Shown here piece after piece: positions 26,993 through 35,041 of a DNA stretch of 64,000 nt. A program made the position numbers and the translations under genes. The DNA lies in assembly GCA_944389065.1 (NCBI GenBank), contig CALXKZ010000023.1:1-64000 (forward strand), written 5' to 3'. This DNA comes from an uncultured Spirochaetaceae bacterium. Its GTDB lineage: Bacteria; Spirochaetota; Spirochaetia; Sphaerochaetales; Sphaerochaetaceae. The notes under the pieces are model-generated. The model was not told the origin of the DNA and ran no database searches. It worked only from the letters and a program-made list of their open reading frames with translations. Positions within the stretch are counted from its first letter, which is position 1; each line of letters begins with the position of its first letter.

Positions 26993-29524
26993 TCAGAGGA
27001 TTGCAGTGATTGATTCAGAGTCCTCGACTGTATAGCCGACACCAGCTTTGAGGTTTCCATCATAGCCGTTGTCCTTTTCGAATGTAACGGTGTATGATCC
27101 ACTTCTTTCCATAACATTGACACCATTGTATTTTATATACGCAAGGCCCTGATTATCTGGCAGAGTGATAGTGAGCGTGTCATCGCCGTCTCCTTTGCCG
27201 ATGATCTCAAGCGGATCTGTTCCAAGGTAACCTGCCCAGCCATCGTTATTGCCCTTTGCCTGAAGTGAGAGCTTTCCTTTTATAGATGCTTCTCCTACTG
27301 AGCAGGTGAATGAATAATCAGATGGGAATTCAATATAGCCATTTGTCTGACTGGCGCTTCCTGCATATGTTCCATCGCTGCTGTGGACAGCAATCCCTGG
27401 CATCTTGTCATACAGATATCCTTCATACCAGGAATCTGTTCCCCACCAGTCACCTCCGAACTCCTTATCAGCAGCGGCTATCGGGGCAGCGAGTATGCTG
27501 TTTACTGTATTCACAAGAGATTCCGCATCAGTGAATCCTGTTTTGTAGACATCGAATTCGATTGTCTCAGAAATTCCTGTATGGTATTCAGGCGATACCG
27601 TGATAACAACAGTTCCTGTTCCGCCTGTGAGCGTCATAAGCCCTGTCTTTTCATCTATTATTGCTATATCAGGGTTGCTTGACTGGTAGACAGCATTCTT
27701 CACAGTTGATGTCTCTGGCAGGGTAGTGGCTGAAAGCTGCACCTGGCGCTCTTCTCCTGTAGAGAGAGCTGTTGAGACTCTTGTATTCACAGGAGTGATT
27801 GCAACTCCCGTGCTTGGAGTCTTCACCACCATGAAATCAACATCATTGCTCTTTACAGGTCCTGATGCGGTATGGACTGTCAGGCAGAGCTTGTTGATGC
27901 CTTCCTGAAGCAGTGGACTGTCCTCGATGACGATGAATGTCCCGCCATTCTCAGCAGTCTCGGCTTTTGCATCAGTGCCGTTTATGCTCCAGCTGTATCC
28001 TGCTGCATCATCAATTGCGCTGATCGATACGCAGAGGTCTGCTGTTTCCGGGAATATGACCATCTTCTCTGGTTCAGACGGGGTTATATCGAAGCCTTCT
28101 GAAAGCTCTGGCTTCGATATCGTAACAATATTCTCTGATATAGCCATCTGTGGAGTCTGGCTGCTGAGGCTGCCTTCGACTTCTCCGCGCATTCCCATTA
28201 CTTTATATGCATATACCTTATAGGAATAGAGCGAGGAATCGGAATATACCGTGGTATCACCTACATTCGTAAGGAACTTGAACTCCCTGCCGTTCTCGCT
28301 TCTGTATATGGCATAGCTGTCAGCACCTTTTACCTTGCTCCATGAGAGCGTGAAGGCATTGCCATCCCTTCTGGCAGATACAGAAAGAGGTGCTTCGAGA
28401 ATTATTTCTGCAGCTATTGGCTCTGGATACTCATACCATGAAGATGAGAATCCCGTCTTATGATGCGCCTGGAAGCTTACTGTGTACTCATCTCCCATCT
28501 TCATGCCGCTGATCGTGAATGAGGATTCCTCATTTCCGCTGATATCCACTTTCGCTGTCTTCTCGCTGACAGTGGGGGAAGAGTACCTGACTGTGACGTA
28601 ATCGAAGATGACCTCATCATCAACCATTGGATTCTTCCAGCTTATTGTCACAGACGATCCTTCATCAGGTCCGCTTGCATATGAGACATCATAGATATTA
28701 TCCATGCTCATTATGTCTTCTTTCCCAAGAGTGAGGACTTCTGAGCTTTCGGATCCAGGGATGATCGAAGTGAGATCAGGGAATATCTGGGTAGTGGTGG
28801 TGAGAAGAGAGGGATTGAGCATCGTTCCGTCCGATGCAGTCAGTGCGTACCTGATGCTCAGACCTGTGGATACAGGGAGCTTGCCGACTTCGAACTGATA
28901 GGTTGTAGCGCTTTTTCCCGTTGCTGCGCTCCGTCCGGCCTCAACCCATGACGAAGAGGCGGCATTATAGTAATAGATGATGAATACGAATCCTCCATTG
29001 TCCATGATGCTCCTTACTGCATCATCATCTGCAGCATCCTTCCAGCTGAATGTAATGGAGGCAGATCCTGTGTATCTTCCTGTCTCAATGGATGCAAGGC
29101 TGACAGCGACTGAATTCGATCCATCCTTCGAGACAGTAAGGTAATCATCACCCCTGCCATTGAAGAGCTTCGTCCTTCCATCAGTGCCGAATGCGTCGAT
29201 TATGACTGCATATGTGCCAAGCTCGACATTCTTGATGACGAACTCGCTTGCAGAGCCCGGGAAGCTTTCATTTCTCTTTCCGGACTGATCCGGGCTTATG
29301 ACCCATCTGCCGTTCCTGCTCTCGATAGCTCCGAGAGAGACAGCGTATGTTGCTACATCGGGGTAGGCGACTTCTCTTGTACTGTTGATTGAGGCTGTGG
29401 CAGCAGATGGACTTCTGAGCATTACAGTCGCATCGGCTCTTGGGATTCCCGGGGTTGTATTTGTACATGAAAGGATCATAAGAACAATCAGTACGATTGC
29501 AGAAAGTGATCCGTATCTTCTCAT
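26993..29524 (-). CDS. Large lipoprotein with FN3 and BIG2-like domains
   Basis: 843 residues. The lipoprotein signal ends VLMILSC. An N-terminal domain (NVELGTYAVIIDAFG), two or more FN3-like modules (SVTISWKNPMVDDEV; SVSARRDGNAFTLSWSKVKG then SYAIYRSENG), a BIG2-like segment (VQLSATTLPETS, then QSSNPDIAIIDEKTGLMTL) and a Trp-rich C-terminal module with DKEFGGDWWGTDSWYEG. It is homologous to the product of 35042 in domain order. Extracellular or surface binding is likely; no enzyme motif. It is divergent from the 29756 lipoprotein and shares the upstream region with it. Ribosome-binding site CAGGAG. Confidence 0.8.
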   Translation of the reverse strand: MRRYGSLSAIVLIVLMILSCTNTTPGIPRADATVMLRSPSAATASINSTREVAYPDVATYAVSLGAIESRNGRWVISPDQSGKRNESFPGSASEFVIKNVELGTYAVIIDAFGTDGRTKLFNGRGDDYLTVSKDGSNSVAVSLASIETGRYTGSASITFSWKDAADDDAVRSIMDNGGFVFIIYYYNAASSSWVEAGRSAATGKSATTYQFEVGKLPVSTGLSIRYALTASDGTMLNPSLLTTTTQIFPDLTSIIPGSESSEVLTLGKEDIMSMDNIYDVSYASGPDEGSSVTISWKNPMVDDEVIFDYVTVRYSSPTVSEKTAKVDISGNEESSFTISGMKMGDEYTVSFQAHHKTGFSSSWYEYPEPIAAEIILEAPLSVSARRDGNAFTLSWSKVKGADSYAIYRSENGREFKFLTNVGDTTVYSDSSLYSYKVYAYKVMGMRGEVEGSLSSQTPQMAISENIVTISKPELSEGFDITPSEPEKMVIFPETADLCVSISAIDDAAGYSWSINGTDAKAETAENGGTFIVIEDSPLLQEGINKLCLTVHTASGPVKSNDVDFMVVKTPSTGVAITPVNTRVSTALSTGEERQVQLSATTLPETSTVKNAVYQSSNPDIAIIDEKTGLMTLTGGTGTVVITVSPEYHTGISETIEFDVYKTGFTDAESLVNTVNSILAAPIAAADKEFGGDWWGTDSWYEGYLYDKMPGIAVHSSDGTYAGSASQTNGYIEFPSDYSFTCSVGEASIKGKLSLQAKGNNDGWAGYLGTDPLEIIGKGDGDDTLTITLPDNQGLAYIKYNGVNVMERSGSYTVTFEKDNGYDGNLKAGVGYTVEDSESITAIL

Positions 29525-29553
29525 AAACTGTTTACTCCTGGCAGCATTCTGCC

Positions 29554-29725
29554 TTAACGAACAAAAGAATATAGATTTGTCGTTTAAGTATCAATATGCA
29601 ATATGCATACAATCTGCTGGATTTTCTGACAGCTTTCATGCCTTTGTCAATATCCAGAGGGTTAACGAACAACGGCAATTGTTTTTGTTAGATAACTTGT
29701 AATAGTTTCCACTTTATGATTTACT
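29554..29725. promoter_or_regulatory. Divergent lipoprotein control region with three TGTTCG/TGTTAG boxes
   Basis: TTTTGTTAGATAAC (29683-29696) runs into TTGTAA (29697-29702) and, after 17 bases, TTTACT (29720-29725), a promoter for gene 29756. Two boxes face the other way for gene 26993-29524: GTTAACGAACAA (29661-29672) and TTAACGAACAAAAG (29554-29567). The latter is followed by a GGCAG-AATG-CTGCC hairpin before the ribosome-binding site. Confidence 0.55.
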
Positions 29726-29755
29726 ATGGCGGGCCCCAAAGTTCCTTAAGGCCTT

Positions 29756-31534
29756 ATGATTATGAGAAAATATTGGTTTTATATAATAAATGCACTGCTT
29801 CTGTTTATGATTCTCGCAGGATGCTCTCCGATGGTCTATGAGGATCTTTCAAATGATGACAACTCCATTTCCATTGATAGGAATGAGTATGAGATAGAGG
29901 CATCTGAGAGCGGTGAGAGCATTTCGATCACATTCGATAGCGTTCCGGGTGCACGTTCATATGGCTATGGCCTTTCAAGCAAGGATGTGACGAAATTCGC
30001 AAAGAGCGAGCTCTCATTCTCATCAGGCAGCTATACTGCGAATATAAGCCGGGATATTTTCTCTTCCTCTCCATCATCCTCCCGTGCCTCTGGCGGGAAG
30101 TTCTCAATCGTGCTTTTCGCATCCACCATGCAGGAGCCTGCTGCATCGGACTGGATAATCCTTGATGCAGTCGATGTATCCCTCAGTCTCGGGATCGCCC
30201 CAAGCCTGACTGTATCGGAAAGAGACGAGACCAGCATAACGCTTGATGCCAGATCGGAGGCGATCAGCGGGAATATGTCATATATGGTGGAATATGGAGA
30301 AGGGAAAAGCGCGGTATTCGATTCCGATGAGCTTCCATTCACGATCGAGGATGCAGGAACGGAGGCATTCGATATAACTGTCTACCATAAGTATATCGGA
30401 TCAGGATCGTACTGCGATCTGACGCAGACAGTCTCTGTTCCCGAGTTCGATCCGAGGCAGGCTGATATAGAGATCAGCATCCAGGAAGATGGATCCATTG
30501 CTCTATCGGATATCCCTGCAGAAGCAGATAACCTTTCGAATATGGGTGTTGTCTCAATGGGAGCGGATAATAAGCTTTCACTTATTCATTCACAGATGAA
30601 CAATGTCTCAGGAACCGCAACACTTGATAAAAGCATTTTCGGTACAGGCTTCTATGTTGGTTCAGTCCGAGTTGTGTTCTACAACAACGATCCCAATGAC
30701 GATGATGCAATCATAAGCTCATCAATCGACTATGAAGCTGAGCTGGATGCCGTGAAGACAGATGAGAAGATAGGGCGGCAGAGCTACAGCGTTTCCATAC
30801 CTGTTTCCGATAAGCTCGGCCTTACTGATGCTGATATCACTGTATCAGGAATCCCTGGGGCAGAGATATCCAGAAGCTTTGAGGATGGGGTCCTGAAGAT
30901 CGGTATCGGAGCAGGGGAGCTTCTGAGCCGTACCTCATACTCTCTTGATATCTCGTTCAGCATCCCATCCTATGGGAAGATAACGAAAGCCCTGGATTTC
31001 ACAACCAATGGCTTTGAGGGAAGCTACGAATGGAAAGTCGATGCATCCAATCAGTTTGCGGTGATTGTTGAAACTGCTCCTGAGGGAAGCAAGTACAACT
31101 ACTATGTCTATACTTCCCCCCTTGATATCAAATACACAGGAGAGAAGCTCTGCCTTTCTCCGCTTTTCGAGAATGACGGGGATGCCGCGAATCTCTCATA
31201 TGGCGATGAGAAGCTCAAGGCATACCGCTGGAACAATGAGAAGTGGAACACAAGCAGCATGAAGCCCGATGCTCTTTCAAAGATCACTACGACGATAAAG
31301 AACAAGGACAGCGTATCTGCCGATGTAGTCTCTAAGGCACTTGGAATTTCCGTTACGACCAGGACAGAGCTCTTCTTCAAGGAGAAGGCAGATGGATCAT
31401 GCTATATGGTTTTCCATAATGAGATCACGAATGGACCGGGAGGAAGCTATCTGAGGGAGAATCCATCCCCCAATCCTGATAACTTTGAGGAAAGCCCGTA
31501 CTACTATTCGCTTCTACGCATAGGGGACAACTGA
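29756..31534 (+). CDS. Lipoprotein of a lipoprotein/outer-membrane-barrel pair (copy 2)
   Basis: 592 residues from ATG 29756 (ATG 29762 is equally possible). The signal ends MILAGC. Paralogue of the 16413 product: SPMVYEDLSN, GARSYGYGL, WIILDAVDV, SERDETSITL, KAYRWNNEKWN, and FHNEITNG then RENPSPNPDNF in the same order. FN3-like beta domains with a conserved C-terminal domain. A C6 run (31116-31121) lies in frame in TSPLDI and could be a slippage point. The stop is one base before the GTG start of the barrel gene, so the two are coupled. Role unknown. Confidence 0.8.
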   Translation: MIMRKYWFYIINALLLFMILAGCSPMVYEDLSNDDNSISIDRNEYEIEASESGESISITFDSVPGARSYGYGLSSKDVTKFAKSELSFSSGSYTANISRDIFSSSPSSSRASGGKFSIVLFASTMQEPAASDWIILDAVDVSLSLGIAPSLTVSERDETSITLDARSEAISGNMSYMVEYGEGKSAVFDSDELPFTIEDAGTEAFDITVYHKYIGSGSYCDLTQTVSVPEFDPRQADIEISIQEDGSIALSDIPAEADNLSNMGVVSMGADNKLSLIHSQMNNVSGTATLDKSIFGTGFYVGSVRVVFYNNDPNDDDAIISSSIDYEAELDAVKTDEKIGRQSYSVSIPVSDKLGLTDADITVSGIPGAEISRSFEDGVLKIGIGAGELLSRTSYSLDISFSIPSYGKITKALDFTTNGFEGSYEWKVDASNQFAVIVETAPEGSKYNYYVYTSPLDIKYTGEKLCLSPLFENDGDAANLSYGDEKLKAYRWNNEKWNTSSMKPDALSKITTTIKNKDSVSADVVSKALGISVTTRTELFFKEKADGSCYMVFHNEITNGPGGSYLRENPSPNPDNFEESPYYYSLLRIGDN

Positions 31535-31535
31535 G

Positions 31536-32810
31536 GTGCGGAAACTGCTTGCTGCCATCCTGCTTCTTGCTGCAGCTCAATCCATGGCTTCTGCATCATG
31601 GATCCCGATGAGCGATTATGATGAGCAGACGGTTTTCTCAAGCCCTGCGCTCCTTGCTTCTATGGATGACAGGCCAATCCCTTTCGGCATTGAGCTCAAG
31701 GGCTATGCTGATATGGATATGATAGACTTCATCTCCGATCCTGCATCTGTGCTGCAGGATGCTGCGGAGCATCTAAGGACATTCCTCCTGGATCAGGATG
31801 ACCAGTATCTTTCTGACAACTATGATGCCATACGGGATATCTTCCAGCCAGATACGAGATTCCCGGACTTTTCCGATGATGTCACAGAGATCTCGTATCA
31901 GATCAGGGAGTATCTTAAGTCACGATTCACCATGCTCAATCCCGGCAATAAGGCTCTGGCTGCTTCCAGGGCGATGAACTCCTCTCTCAATATCTATCCG
32001 GAGGATACTTCATCGCTTATCAGAGGGGATCTCGATTTCTCGATGAGAATGTACGGAGGTGCTGTAAGGAACGGCTTTGCATGGAACATCGGTATGGGCA
32101 TCGTCTATGATGGAGCTTCCTCAATCATGAGCTCGGTCTCATTCAAGGACCATAAGTATGGAAGCGACCTGTATTTCACGCTTGGCGGAGATCTAGGTTA
32201 TGGATCATATATAGGGGATAGTTTCGCAATAGGTGTATCATTCTCGCCAGACTTTGTATTCAGCACGACAATAAGCAATAAGGATCTTGTTTCCTCAAGG
32301 ATCGATGGAAGCATTCTTGGCCTCTTTGCAAACAATGCATTCGATTTCGGCCTCGCTCTTGATCTCAATCTCGGTTTCATGATCGATGCAGGCAATGCGA
32401 AGATCCTGATTGATTTCAGGAACATTCCATCGATGTCCATGAACTGGTACTTCAATGCCACTGATGTCCTCATGGGATTCAGCCTCATAGCAGATGACAA
32501 TATATACTTCGTGCCTCCAGATGCATCGGTCGGCTTCATATATGATAATGGACCATGGCATCTGAAGGGGGAGATAAGCAATATCCTTGATCAGTTCATA
32601 TGGTCCTCAATGATCCATACCTATAAGTTCGATATCCTGTCAGTTCCAAAGTTCTCTGTTTTCTATGATATACTCGACAGCTTTTCACTCGGGCTCGGCT
32701 ATGAGTACAGGTCTGTGCTCCTGACAATGCTATGGAGCGGATTCAAGGCAGAGTTCAGAGTCTCTCTTGATAAAGCAGGATTCGGCGTAGCTATAGGGTA
32801 CGAATTCTGA
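31536..32810 (+). CDS. Outer-membrane beta-barrel protein of the pair (copy 2)
   Basis: 424 residues from GTG 31536. Signal peptide VRKLLAAILLLAAAQSMASA. Same plan as the 18146 product: SDPASVLQDAAEHL in the soluble N-terminal part, GGAVRNGFAWNIGMGIVYDG, GGDLGYGSYIGDSF, DFRNIPSMSMNWYFNATDV, and a terminal GYEF. The terminal Phe and alternating strands predict BAM-dependent insertion. The pair has been duplicated and has diverged while keeping gene order and coupling, which suggests the two products work together. Confidence 0.8.
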   Translation: MRKLLAAILLLAAAQSMASASWIPMSDYDEQTVFSSPALLASMDDRPIPFGIELKGYADMDMIDFISDPASVLQDAAEHLRTFLLDQDDQYLSDNYDAIRDIFQPDTRFPDFSDDVTEISYQIREYLKSRFTMLNPGNKALAASRAMNSSLNIYPEDTSSLIRGDLDFSMRMYGGAVRNGFAWNIGMGIVYDGASSIMSSVSFKDHKYGSDLYFTLGGDLGYGSYIGDSFAIGVSFSPDFVFSTTISNKDLVSSRIDGSILGLFANNAFDFGLALDLNLGFMIDAGNAKILIDFRNIPSMSMNWYFNATDVLMGFSLIADDNIYFVPPDASVGFIYDNGPWHLKGEISNILDQFIWSSMIHTYKFDILSVPKFSVFYDILDSFSLGLGYEYRSVLLTMLWSGFKAEFRVSLDKAGFGVAIGYEF

Positions 32811-33025
32811 TGGGCCAGATCCTGCCTTTCAGGAAAGCACAATGTGGCAGAGGTCTCTATTTTTCATTTCTTAAATACTCTGTGACTGCAGCATTGGACT
32901 CTTATTCTTCATCCAACCATTTCTTCATATTGTAAAAGGTTGAAGAAGTCCTTGCACTGTGCAATAATTTACTCAATGATATTAGATAATTAACTCAATA
33001 TTCTGAGATAAATGAAAGGAGGCAT

Positions 33026-34222
33026 ATGGAGAGAATCAGATACACAAAGATGCTTAGGAGCAGGCTCAGAGAGGGAAGACGGTTCATACAGATCCTAATA
33101 GGCCCAAGGCAGGTCGGGAAAAGCACGATTATAGCTGATGTCCTTTCTACAATAGATATCCCATATGTCAGTGAAAGCGCCGATGACATCCCTGTTTCCG
33201 GTGAAGCCTGGCTGAAAGGAATATGGGACAGGGCTAGAGTGATGGCAGAACGTCATGGTGAAGCGCTGGTCGTGGTTGATGAAATACAGAAGATCGGAAA
33301 CTGGAGTGAAGCTGTTAAGAAGCTATGGGATGAAGATAAGAAGACTGGGGCGAACGTAAAGGTTCTCTTGTCAGGTTCACCCCGGATTTTGCTCACGAAA
33401 GGGCTCTCCGAATCCCTTCAGGGACGGTTCGAGCTGATTCCTGTTTCCCATTGGTCATATGCTGAGATGAAGAGTGTATTCGGCTTCTCCCTTGATCAAT
33501 TCATATACTTCGGTTCATATCCTGGGCCTGCCGGACTTATAGGAGATGAGAAACGCTGGAAGGCGTACATACGCGACTCAATCATGGAACCGAGCATAAC
33601 AAGGGATATAATAATGCTGACTCCTGTCCAGAAGCCGGCATTGCTGAGACAGCTCATGGAACTGGGATCATATTATTCCGGGCAGATCCTGCCGTTCGAC
33701 CACATGCTTGGACAGCTTTCCGATGCAGGGAATACGACGACACTGGCGTATTATCTTGATCTTCTGAAGCAGAGCGGCCTGATTGCAGGATTGCAGAAAT
33801 ACTCGGGTAGTGAGGTACGTAAACGCGCTTCCAGCCCAAAGCTGCAAGTCTTCAACAATGCATTGATGTCATCAAGGCACCCGTTGAGTCTCACCAAAGC
33901 AAAAGAGGATGATACGTTCTGGGGCCGGCTTGTAGAATCAGCTGTAGGAACCCATATCATCAATTCCATAGCAGGAGAAGATGTCAATCTTAGCTATTGG
34001 AGAGAAAAGCAGGATGAAGTGGATTTCGTCCTATATAATGAATACTCCACCGCTGCATTCGAAGTGAAAAGCGGTTCAAGGACATATGGCAAAGGCATGG
34101 AGGCTTTCCTGAAAAGATATCCGAAAAGCAAAGTGTTTTCTGTATCAGCTGAGGCCAGCCACGATTCTGCTGTGATTCCATTGGAAGAGTTTCTGCTTGG
34201 AGATCCATTGTCTTATCTATAG
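33026..34222 (+). CDS. DUF4143/AAA_14 family ATPase
   Basis: 398 residues from ATG 33026, after AAAGGAGG. Walker A IGPRQVGKST near residue 28, Walker B VVVDEIQKIGNW near 93, sensor VLLSGSPRILLTKGL near 115, then a winged-helix/DUF4143 region and a C-terminal nuclease-like fold with EVDFVLYN and AAFEVKSG, the E-V-K core of PD-(D/E)xK-like domains. These proteins are abundant in gut bacteria and their cellular role is not settled. It stands alone, between the barrel gene and tRNA-Thr. Confidence 0.9.
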   Translation: MERIRYTKMLRSRLREGRRFIQILIGPRQVGKSTIIADVLSTIDIPYVSESADDIPVSGEAWLKGIWDRARVMAERHGEALVVVDEIQKIGNWSEAVKKLWDEDKKTGANVKVLLSGSPRILLTKGLSESLQGRFELIPVSHWSYAEMKSVFGFSLDQFIYFGSYPGPAGLIGDEKRWKAYIRDSIMEPSITRDIIMLTPVQKPALLRQLMELGSYYSGQILPFDHMLGQLSDAGNTTTLAYYLDLLKQSGLIAGLQKYSGSEVRKRASSPKLQVFNNALMSSRHPLSLTKAKEDDTFWGRLVESAVGTHIINSIAGEDVNLSYWREKQDEVDFVLYNEYSTAAFEVKSGSRTYGKGMEAFLKRYPKSKVFSVSAEASHDSAVIPLEEFLLGDPLSYL

Positions 34223-34482
34223 TGGATTATTGAGAAAATCCATATCCAGCTGAGAATGAGAGAAAGCTAGTCAGCCGTTGATGCAGAAGAAGTTTTTTGG
34301 GGTATTCTCCCCCCACTATGTTACGTTTCATCTAAGAAAAGAGTACCTTTTTCTAAAGATCGGATCAGTTTCATTTTTGCAGGACGCAATGGCTAATGTT
34401 TTTCTTCTCTGTCATGACAATCCTCCTTTGGAAGATTGTACGATGCGGCTGGAAACGAAAAATTAAATCAAAAAACAAATGG

Positions 34483-34517
34483 AAAAACCTCGATTCAATG
34501 CGCTGATCGAGGTTTTC
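34483..34517 (-). terminator. Terminator of tRNA-Thr
   Basis: AAAACCTCGAT (34484-34494) pairs with ATCGAGGTTTT (34506-34516), a symmetric stem flanked by A and T runs. Read on the minus strand it ends in GGTTTTTCC downstream of the tRNA. The gap 34223-34482 holds only a C6 run (34309-34314) and no supported gene. Confidence 0.8.
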
Positions 34518-34551
34518 TGGGATTTTACGTTTAATAATTTTTTTGATTTAA

Positions 34552-34623
34552 AGCCAAAGATGGGAGTCGAACCCGCGACCTGCTCATTACGAGTGAGCTG
34601 CTCTACCACTGAGCTACTTTGGC
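34552..34623 (-). tRNA. tRNA-Thr (anticodon CGT)
   Basis: A full cloverleaf on the minus strand: acceptor GCCAAAG with CTTTGGC, D arm GCTCAGTGGTAGAGC, anticodon stem GCTCA/TGAGC with loop CTCGTAA, T arm GCGGGTTCGACTCCC. The anticodon CGT reads ACG. CCA is not encoded. Confidence 0.93.
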
Positions 34624-34673
34624 AATATCTGCACCCTCCGGCATGATAAATCCTATTACCGAAGCGCAGATGG

Positions 34674-34702
34674 AGATTACACTATTTAATCTTATTTGGC
34701 AA
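34674..34702 (-). promoter_or_regulatory. Promoter of tRNA-Thr
   Basis: On the minus strand TTGCCA (34702-34697), 17 bases, TAATCT (34679-34674), about 50 bases before the mature tRNA. Confidence 0.6.
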
Positions 34703-34936
34703 GTATGCATGCCCAAACGGGATGCTGGCCAAGGATTCTTAATAATGAATGCTGCAATTTCTTTTGGATCAAGGAAAAATACAGACAGGAATGATAGTAC
34801 ATGTTCTCTTTTGCTTTCTTCTCTATTTTTGTTCTGAAATATAGTTCTGTAAGATTGATTTTTCTTTCCTGAATCTGTTGACCAATTATAGCAGATTTAT
34901 ATAATGAATCGAGGTTATTCTACAATGGAAGCTCCA

Positions 34937-34977
34937 AGTGTTCGTTAACTTGCCCATAATTTACATTTTGGTAAAAA
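34937..34977 (+). promoter_or_regulatory. Promoter with upstream TGTTCGTTAAC box for the 35042 lipoprotein
   Basis: AGTGTTCGTTAAC (34937-34949) directly abuts TTGCCC (34950-34955); after 16 bases comes TAAAAA (34972-34977). Same layout as before genes 16413 and 29756. Confidence 0.6.
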
Positions 34978-35041
34978 ACGTAATGCAAGGGTTTCCTAGA
35001 TTGACCGATATTAATTTAGAGAAGATCTGGAGAAATATCCG

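Noticed and set aside
34309-34314. C6 run as another switch site
   Set aside because: It lies in a gene-free stretch with no downstream gene on either strand positioned to use it; no -35/-10 pair was found around it.
34278-34837. Short open frames around tRNA-Thr
   Set aside because: No ribosome-binding site or coding character; one of them begins inside the tRNA.
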